This document shows, in pieces, positions 58,301 through 64,000 of a DNA stretch of 64,000 nt. Made by a program: the position numbers and the translations under genes. The DNA is from Polyangiaceae bacterium. GTDB taxonomy: Bacteria > Myxococcota_A > Polyangia > Polyangiales > Polyangiaceae. A model generated the notes under the pieces. It searched no databases. It was not told the origin of the DNA and saw only the letters and a program-made list of their open reading frames with translations. Positions within the stretch are counted from its first letter, which is position 1; every line of letters begins with the position of its first letter. The stretch covers positions 226,582 to 290,581 of the forward strand of contig JABFXY010000006.1 of the NCBI GenBank assembly GCA_013361525.1, written 5' to 3'.

Positions 58301-60066
58301 TGGTCTGCCGCCTCCCCGCGCTCGGGCTCCTCGCCGCGCTCTCCACCGCTGCCGTCGCCGGCTGCGACAACACCGAGACCGCCCCTGGGCGGACCGGCGG
58401 CGCGGGCGGGGGCATCGAGACGGGCGGGAGCGGAGGTAGCGGCGGCCAAGGCGAAGGCGGAGCACCGTCCGACCCGAGCGGCATCGACTGGGAACCTTGC
58501 CCACTCTACGTCGACCAACCCAATGGTCCACAGGCAGAGTGTGCGTTGATCGACGCCCCGCTGCGCTGGGCCGAGCCGGACGGCCCCACCATTGGGATCT
58601 TCGTGCAGCGATTGCGCGGCGCCGCCGCCGATGTGCGCGGCCAGATCTGGTTTCTCGAGGGCGGGCCCGGCGGATCGGGCGCCGACTTCGACTCCTTCAT
58701 GGAGCGAATGCAGGAGCTCGACCCGACACTCGACTTGTACACCGTCGATCACCGCGGCGTGGGCCGTTCCGCGCGACTCACCTGCGCCGATCAGGAAAAG
58801 CCCTCGAGCGATTGGGGCATCAGCGTGTCTCCGGACGAGGCGGCAGGTTGTCGAGACGCGCTCGTGGAGACCTGGGGCGACGACCTGGCGGAGTTCTCGA
58901 CCACCGCGGCGGGCCGCGACCTCGCCCACCTCATCGATGCCACCGCCGAGCCCGGAAAAGACGTATTCGTCTACGGGGTCTCCTATGGCACGTATTGGGC
59001 ACATCGCTATCTGCAAGTCGCGCCCGACCAGGCAACGGCGGTCATCCTGGATTCGATTGCGCCGCCCGGTGAGACGTTCGTGCCCTACGACCGGGACTTC
59101 GATCAGGTCGGGCGCGACTTCATGGCCCTCTGCGCAGCCGATCCGCTGTGCTCGGAGAAGCTCGGCGCCGACCCTTGGAGCGCGTTGGTAGACCTGTCCA
59201 ACGCGCTGGAAGAAGGCCATTGCCCACAGCTGACGGCAACCTGGGGACTCGATGCTTCGACGCTGCCCGTCGTGCTCGCAAGCCTCCTGATGGGCCCGGT
59301 GACGCGTACGTACTTCCCGGCGCTCGTGTATCGATATGCCCGTTGTAGCCCCCCAGACATCGACGCGATCGAGCACCTTTTGACGGTATTCTTCGGCGGC
59401 CCACAAGAGACGACGTATTACGACGAGTTGATGTCCGACAGCTTGTTTTACAACGTCGCCCTCTCCGAGCTATGGCCCAATGCGAACGAACACCCGACCC
59501 TCCGAGCGATCAACGCAGAGCAGGCCGGCCTCGAGGTGACCGTCGGGCTCACGCCGCGCGTCACCGAAGTGCAAGGCATCTGGCCCGCGTACCCGGACGA
59601 CGAATACGTGGAAGAATGGGCGGACACCGACATCCCGCTGCTGATGATGAACGGCGATCTAGACCCGCAGACGCCGATCTGGGTCGCGCAGCCGGCGGCC
59701 GAGCATCTCCATGCGGCGAATCAGCAATTCGTCCGCGTGCCGCGCTCCGCGCATTGCGTCGTGGCAGCGACGCCGGTCGCGCAGTCGAGCGATCAGTCGT
59801 GCGGCTTGACCATGATGTTGAGCTTCCTCCAGGACCCGAACGTCCCCGTCGACACGAGCTGTATCGCGAACATCCCCGCCGAGTCGTTCACAGGCGTGCC
59901 GGCGAACAACCTTTACGTGTTCGGCATCCAGGATTTGTGGGAGAACGTGCAGGCTGCGGCTGCTGCTCCTTCGACGGTGGAGCCGCGCTTCCGTCGCGAA
60001 CTCTCCCGCGTGCGGAGGTGGCTGCGATCACGTGGCGTGACCCTCCAGCACGAGACCCGACACTGA
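58300..60066 (+). CDS. TAP-like alpha/beta hydrolase lipoprotein
   Basis: A 588-residue lipoprotein: MVCRLPALGLLAALSTAAVAGC gives the signal and lipobox VAGC, followed by a Gly/Ser-rich linker. The catalytic domain has VYGVSYGTYWAH with nucleophile Ser228, the HGGPGGSG-like WFLEGGPGGSGADFDSF oxyanion region, the Asp in LLMMNGDLDPQTP and His in PRSAHCVV, as in tripeptidyl/prolyl aminopeptidases (TAP family). Length matches. It should cleave peptides or esters outside the cytoplasm. The start codon is part of a large inverted repeat. Confidence 0.9.
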   Translation: MVCRLPALGLLAALSTAAVAGCDNTETAPGRTGGAGGGIETGGSGGSGGQGEGGAPSDPSGIDWEPCPLYVDQPNGPQAECALIDAPLRWAEPDGPTIGIFVQRLRGAAADVRGQIWFLEGGPGGSGADFDSFMERMQELDPTLDLYTVDHRGVGRSARLTCADQEKPSSDWGISVSPDEAAGCRDALVETWGDDLAEFSTTAAGRDLAHLIDATAEPGKDVFVYGVSYGTYWAHRYLQVAPDQATAVILDSIAPPGETFVPYDRDFDQVGRDFMALCAADPLCSEKLGADPWSALVDLSNALEEGHCPQLTATWGLDASTLPVVLASLLMGPVTRTYFPALVYRYARCSPPDIDAIEHLLTVFFGGPQETTYYDELMSDSLFYNVALSELWPNANEHPTLRAINAEQAGLEVTVGLTPRVTEVQGIWPAYPDDEYVEEWADTDIPLLMMNGDLDPQTPIWVAQPAAEHLHAANQQFVRVPRSAHCVVAATPVAQSSDQSCGLTMMLSFLQDPNVPVDTSCIANIPAESFTGVPANNLYVFGIQDLWENVQAAAAAPSTVEPRFRRELSRVRRWLRSRGVTLQHETRH

Positions 60067-60121
60067 ATCGTCACCAGTGGAAGCGGTTGCGGCTCGCGCT
60101 GGTCCGCGAGATAAGGCGAGC

Positions 60122-61072
60122 GTGTCGGGGCGCGGTTCCGGAAGGTTGTTGTGGGCGTTCCTCCTCGCAGCGCCGGCGTGCAGCGCTACGAAGTGCGACA
60201 ACCGTCGCGACAAGTCGCAAACCTCTTCGCCGACCGAAGAGAAGCCTTCCGCGCCCGCCATCGAAGCCGTCTTCGCCGATGGACCGCTGCGACTAACGAA
60301 GCTTCGGGTGGAGATTGGTGGGCCGGGCTCACCCACGTCCATCCAACTTCGGGCAACCGCCGAGGTGGTCGACGTCCAGCCGGGTTCGGTGGACATCCCC
60401 GTGAAGATCGCCTGTCGCGTCGGCGAGCACCGTGTCGTCGTGACGTCGGAAATGTCATCCGTACGACGCAAAGGTTTCCTTCTCTCGAAGGACGAGAAGG
60501 TGGACGCGTTCGCGCACGCCCCCACGGACCTCGGTCATATCGGTAAGCCCGAGGCCTGCGAAATCACATTCGTGCTCGAGCCCGACGGAAAGGCGAAAGA
60601 CAAAGTCGCGCCTGACGAGGAGCAAGTCTGCTGGAACGGCCGCAAGGTGGTTGCTGGCTCATGTGGATTCCCCGCGCCGCGGGCGCTGGAGATCCCCTTT
60701 GCATTACACCATTTGGTCGGAGAGCTGAGCCCCGACGGTGTCGAAGTGCGCGCATACGTGCAGACCCGCGATGGGCGCTCGGTACCCGGGCAGGTCAGCG
60801 TCGAAGCCCGTTGTAGTGGACCGGGGCTCGAGAGCGACGTCCGATCCGTGATGTTGGAGAGGCCGTTCACGCTCGAGGCCGGCGAGTCGGTGCACTTGTG
60901 GTTCGAGCCTTATCGCGCCAAACCTCGCCAGCCGGGAAACTGCACGCTGAAGTTTCTTTGGTCGGGCCGTGACGACGAACCGGCGTCGGAACTCGGCACA
61001 TGGTGTTTCATCGATGACGGCGGACGCGGGCGCGTCCCACCCGCGCCGAAGCCGGGCGCTTGTACGGAGTAG
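60122..61072 (+). CDS. Lipoprotein of unknown function
   Basis: A 316-residue lipoprotein starting at a GTG (60122) with AAGG upstream; longer starts add Arg/Ala-rich residues. Lipobox APAC follows LLWAFLLA. The mature part begins near DNRRDKSQTSSPTEEK and is a beta-rich pair of domains: FADGPLRLTKLRVEIGG, VTSEMSSVRRKGFLLSKDEKVDAFA, then VRAYVQTRDGRSVPGQVSVEARC. I recognise no family. It follows the hydrolase gene on the same strand by 56 bp. Confidence 0.7.
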   Translation: MSGRGSGRLLWAFLLAAPACSATKCDNRRDKSQTSSPTEEKPSAPAIEAVFADGPLRLTKLRVEIGGPGSPTSIQLRATAEVVDVQPGSVDIPVKIACRVGEHRVVVTSEMSSVRRKGFLLSKDEKVDAFAHAPTDLGHIGKPEACEITFVLEPDGKAKDKVAPDEEQVCWNGRKVVAGSCGFPAPRALEIPFALHHLVGELSPDGVEVRAYVQTRDGRSVPGQVSVEARCSGPGLESDVRSVMLERPFTLEAGESVHLWFEPYRAKPRQPGNCTLKFLWSGRDDEPASELGTWCFIDDGGRGRVPPAPKPGACTE

Positions 61073-61178
61073 GCGCGTCGTTCGACCGGGGTGAGCCGTC
61101 CGCAAGTTTCGCCGGCACAGGGCGAAATGGCACCGACCGTGCTCTCGCTTTGTTTCGACGGGGGCCCGCGGAGGAATC

Positions 61179-62468
61179 ATGCAAGTGCCATATGTTCTCA
61201 GGTTCGCATTGGCCGCCGCGATTGCCCTCGGTGCGACACCGGCGCTCGCTCAAACCACGACGAACGAGCCTACCGCCACCGAACCGGCCGACAAATCGCC
61301 GCTCAGGCAAGAAGAGATCGATCAGTTGGTCGCTTCGATCGCCCTCTATCCCGACCCGGTCGTTTCCCAAATCCTGATGGCGTCGACGTACCCGCTCGAG
61401 GTCGTCGAGGCGTCGCAATGGCTGAAGAAGAACGACAGCCTCAAAGGCGACGCACTCGGGAAAGCCCTCGAGGAGCAACCGTGGGATCCGAGCGTGAAAT
61501 CGCTCGTGAACTTTCCCGACGTGCTCAACATGATGAGCGACGAGGTGTCGTGGACGACGAAGCTCGGAGATGCGTTCCTCGCCCAGCAAGAGCAGGTCAT
61601 GGCGCGCATCCAAGCGCTTCGTGCAAAGGCGAAAGAGGCGGGGCACCTGAAGAGCGACGAGCACCAAAAGGTCGAGGTCGAGCAGCAGGGCTCGTCGGAG
61701 GTCATCGTCATCGAGCCCTCCCAGCCCGAGGTCATTTACGTACCTCAATACAATCCGACGACGGTGTATGGCGCGTGGGCGACCCCGGCGTATCCGCCGT
61801 ACTACTACCCTCGACCCGGCTACGTCGCCACTGCAGCCATTTCGTGGGGGCTCGGCGTCGCCGCGGGCGCAGCGTGGGGTTATGCGTGGGGCCACGCGAA
61901 TTGGGGTCACGGCCACCTCGACGTGGACGTAAACCGCAATGCAAACTTCAACCGCAATATCGATCGAAGCCGCTACTCGTCGCGCACGACGAGCGGCGGC
62001 CGCGGCACTTGGCAACACAACCCGGGCCACCGCGGCGGTGCCGCATATGCCAATCGGTCGGTCTCCGATCGCTATCGCTCTCCGGGCGCGCAGAGCGCGG
62101 CGCGGTCGCGTGAGCAGTTCCGAGGTCACGCCGCACAGGGTCAGCGCGATATCAGCACGGGCCGCGTCGACCGATCTCAAATGCAAGGACGGACGCCCAG
62201 CGCATCGCAACGGAGCGGCTCGCGGCCCACACCGGCGGCGGGATCCCGTCGCACCAGCACGCCGAGCTCGACCGGCGCGAGCAGAGGCAGCCGGGGAGCC
62301 GCATTCGAGAATGCCAATCGCGGCGGCAACTCTGCGCGAGCATCGAGCGCACGAGGGTCCTCGAGCCGTGCGCAGGCTTCCCGCGGTGGGGGCGGTTCGC
62401 GCGGGGGTTACCGAGGCGGCGGCGGCAGCCGCGGCGGCGGTGGACGCGGAGGAGGAGGACGGCGATGA
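61179..62468 (+). CDS. DUF3300 protein
   Basis: A 429-residue exported protein: signal peptide (VLRFALAAAIALGATPALAQ), then the DUF3300 domain with LRQEEIDQLVASIALYPDPVVSQILMASTYPLEVVEASQWLKK, VNFPDVLNMMSDEVSWTTKLGDAFLAQQ and VIYVPQYNPTTVYG. The C-terminal ~170 residues are Gly/Arg/Ser-rich (GRGGGG-type), as in many DUF3300 members. Function unknown. It is followed by DUF2950 in the same arrangement seen in other bacteria, so the two probably form one module at the envelope. Confidence 0.92.
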   Translation: MQVPYVLRFALAAAIALGATPALAQTTTNEPTATEPADKSPLRQEEIDQLVASIALYPDPVVSQILMASTYPLEVVEASQWLKKNDSLKGDALGKALEEQPWDPSVKSLVNFPDVLNMMSDEVSWTTKLGDAFLAQQEQVMARIQALRAKAKEAGHLKSDEHQKVEVEQQGSSEVIVIEPSQPEVIYVPQYNPTTVYGAWATPAYPPYYYPRPGYVATAAISWGLGVAAGAAWGYAWGHANWGHGHLDVDVNRNANFNRNIDRSRYSSRTTSGGRGTWQHNPGHRGGAAYANRSVSDRYRSPGAQSAARSREQFRGHAAQGQRDISTGRVDRSQMQGRTPSASQRSGSRPTPAAGSRRTSTPSSTGASRGSRGAAFENANRGGNSARASSARGSSSRAQASRGGGGSRGGYRGGGGSRGGGGRGGGGRR

Positions 62469-62512
62469 CCGCCAGGCATTCGACGACCATCGGCGACCGT
62501 TTGGAGATCGAC

Positions 62513-63448
62513 ATGCGAAACGAAGAAATACTGTCTCGACCGCGTCTCTACGTATCGCTCGCCTTCGCCATTGCAGTGTCGGGCTGCGCGGGTGCCGCCT
62601 ACGAGGACCGGACACAGTACGCATCGCCCGAGCTCGCGACGAAGGCACTCGTCACCGCATTGCGAGAGGAAGACGACGCCAAGCTCCGAATGGTCCTCGG
62701 TCCGAAGGCCGACTACGTCCTCTTTTCGGGCGACGCGGTCGCCGACCGCAATCGCATCCAGACGTTCCTGGATGCTTACGCCGAACGACACGAGCTCGAT
62801 CGAGAATCGGAGGAGAGCTTCGTGCTCGTCGTCGGCGACCAGAAGTGGCCTATGCCCATTCCCCTCGTCCGCGACGACGAGGGTTGGGTCTTCGCAACGG
62901 AAGAGGGAGCGGACGAGATGCTCTCTCGTCGGATCGGGCAAAACGAGCTCGACGCGGTGCAGGTGCTACTCGCGATCTCGGATGCGCAGCGAGAATACGC
63001 GCAACGCGATCCCGACGCGAACGGTCTACCCGATTATGCACCGAAGCTCATCAGCGACACCGGCAAGAAGAACGGGCTCTATTGGGGTGACAAGGAAGGT
63101 GAGGCTCGGAGCCCGATCGGGCGCCTGCTCGCGACCGCCTCCAGCGAGGGCTACGTCAGGTCGGGGGCCGGAGAGCCGATGCCTTTCCACGGGTATTATT
63201 ATCGACTACTGGAAGGACAGGGCCCGAACGCGAAGGGTGGAATGCACGACTACGTGGTCAATGGCTATCTACTCGGCGGCTTCGGGATCGTCGCCTGGCC
63301 CGCGTCGGTCGGCAACTCGGGTGTCATGACGTTCATCGTCAATCAGGACGGCAACGTTTACCAAAAGTACCTCGGCCCGCGGACGGACGAGATTGCGCGC
63401 AAGATGACGCGATTCGATCCAGACAAGAGCTGGCGCGTCGTGAAATGA
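62513..63448 (+). CDS. DUF2950 lipoprotein
   Basis: A 311-residue lipoprotein. I choose the ATG at 62513 because GGAG lies 6 bases upstream and MRNEEILSRPRLYVSLAFAIAVSGC gives lipobox VSGC; the frame also opens at 62465 with ATGA overlap of the DUF3300 stop. DUF2950 motifs: YASPELATKALVTALREED, WVFATEEGADEML, LAISDAQREYAQRD and a C-terminal FHGYYYRLLEGQG, MHDYVVNGYLLGGFGIVAWPASVGNSGVMTFIVN. Function unknown; it is the usual partner of DUF3300. Confidence 0.92.
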   Translation: MRNEEILSRPRLYVSLAFAIAVSGCAGAAYEDRTQYASPELATKALVTALREEDDAKLRMVLGPKADYVLFSGDAVADRNRIQTFLDAYAERHELDRESEESFVLVVGDQKWPMPIPLVRDDEGWVFATEEGADEMLSRRIGQNELDAVQVLLAISDAQREYAQRDPDANGLPDYAPKLISDTGKKNGLYWGDKEGEARSPIGRLLATASSEGYVRSGAGEPMPFHGYYYRLLEGQGPNAKGGMHDYVVNGYLLGGFGIVAWPASVGNSGVMTFIVNQDGNVYQKYLGPRTDEIARKMTRFDPDKSWRVVK

Positions 63449-63559
63449 GGAGCAGAGTAGGCGCCCTCGCCCCACGAGCGCGCGTACGGACTGCGCCGTA
63501 CCTTGCTTTGACCATTTCCTAGTAGGCGCTCGCCGCGATGTTCGATAGTGTCGCAGGCG

Positions 63560-64000
63560 ATGCGAACCTTGTCCCGCTTCTCGCCGGTTCTCGCCGGCCT
63601 CTCGGTGCTCTTCTTCGCGACGACGTCCCACGCCCAGTCCGTCGCGGATCTCGTCCCCGACGCGCTCGATCCGCAGGCTTGCGGCGGCCAAGGCTGCTGG
63701 ACGAACCACCTTCGCGTGACGGACCTGGACGGGGACGGCGATCTCGACATCCTGCTCGTCAACTACGCCGACTTCTTCGGCGGCGGCGACGACGCGGAGC
63801 CGCTCGTCATCTACGAAAATGACGGCAACGCAGGGTTCACGAACGTCTCGGCGACTGCGCTCGGCAACCACGCGGGCACCCATCGAATGGCCGCCGTCGG
63901 CGATGTCGACGGCGACGGCGACGTCGACATCTACGCACCAAGCGGCAACGGTGGACAGCACTTCCTCTTCATCAACGGCGGCAACGGCGCCTTCACGGAC
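63560..64000 (+). CDS. FG-GAP/VCBS-repeat secreted protein, C-terminus beyond the right edge
   Basis: The ATG at 63560 starts 147 codons that run off the window. A signal peptide (LSRFSPVLAGLSVLFFATTSHAQS) is followed by FG-GAP/VCBS-type repeats with calcium-binding DxDxDG-like loops: VTDLDGDGDLDILLVN and VGDVDGDGDVDIYAP, each with 'yeNdG...ftnv' between. Such proteins form beta-propellers used in surface adhesion or carbohydrate and protein binding. Only the first two repeats are visible. Confidence 0.85.
   Translation, partial: MRTLSRFSPVLAGLSVLFFATTSHAQSVADLVPDALDPQACGGQGCWTNHLRVTDLDGDGDLDILLVNYADFFGGGDDAEPLVIYENDGNAGFTNVSATALGNHAGTHRMAAVGDVDGDGDVDIYAPSGNGGQHFLFINGGNGAFTD

Noticed and set aside
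1..64000. tRNA, rRNA, CRISPR arrays, insertion sequences or prophage
   Set aside because: No cloverleaf-like T-loop GGTTCRA sequences in tRNA context, no regularly spaced palindromic repeats beyond the local ones described, and no transposase or integrase was found by reading; a proper scan was not possible.

Overview
This is a high-GC chromosomal segment of a myxobacterium-like organism (Myxococcota, probably Polyangiales). The assignment is inferred from content: many lipoproteins with Ala/Ser/Pro- or Gly-rich linkers after the lipobox, a membrane-tethered Ser/Thr kinase, SUMF1-type proteins, beta-propeller and HEAT-repeat envelope proteins, and a eukaryote-like multifunctional beta-oxidation enzyme. 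I see no phage, transposon, CRISPR array, rRNA or tRNA.

Layout. 1-7438 (minus): a type VI secretion accessory island with an M23-peptidase-like protein, a VgrG carrying a goose-type lysozyme domain, a DUF2169 protein, a small winged-helix protein and two overlapping SUMF1-domain lipoproteins; the first runs off the left edge. 7610-12994: a c-type cytochrome divergent from a multifunctional SDR/MaoC/triple-SCP2 enzyme and an SCP-x-like thiolase. 13210-25303: envelope and signalling genes (nickel/cobalt transporter, MmyB-type regulator, DUF2834 protein, beta-propeller/cytochrome lipoprotein, HEAT-repeat protein, LIC_10091-like lipoprotein, diacylglycerol-kinase-like enzyme, a basic-tailed protein). 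25404-31735: housekeeping genes, with a REC-PAS-histidine kinase divergent from obg (lysine-rich histone-like tail) and holB, and a thiE operon with two uncharacterised overlapping genes. 31786-37897: a secreted protein, an orphan 101-aa protein with an unusual upstream region, and a MarR-controlled operon of BKACE, enoyl-CoA hydratase and acyl-CoA carboxylase beta subunit. 38089-41313: a Ser/Thr kinase with GFG in place of DFG and an HPF-like protein with a basic tail. 41445-43684: ArsR regulator, a fused AHSA1-DHFR-like protein and a degenerate aldo/keto reductase. 43694-51153: lipoproteins, a DUF2804 protein, an ATP-grasp enzyme and a frameshifted membrane-protein gene. 51182-56253: Sfp-type phosphopantetheinyl transferase, YkgJ-type cysteine-cluster protein, an ECF-sigma/SDR/AHSA1/NmrA group and a divergent TetR regulator. 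56390-64000: L,D-transpeptidase, TAP-like hydrolase, a lipoprotein, the DUF3300-DUF2950 pair and the start of an FG-GAP/VCBS protein.

Genes likely to work together: the T6SS island (spike plus peptidoglycan-cleaving cargo and accessory protein); SDR/MaoC/SCP2 enzyme plus thiolase (hydration, dehydrogenation and thiolysis of beta-oxidation on bulky acyl-CoAs); the MarR operon (keto-acid/acyl-CoA catabolism); obg-holB; thiE with two partners. The observations most worth a second look are the lysozyme VgrG with its M23-like neighbour, the MarR-BKACE-ECH-carboxylase operon, the three-way-junction-like inverted repeats ending at a start codon near 58300, basic tails on both Obg and the HPF-like protein, the DFG-to-GFG kinase, the AHSA1-DHFR fusion, the single-base frameshift near 50890, and the 14-bp direct repeats and palindrome upstream of the orphan gene at 33519.
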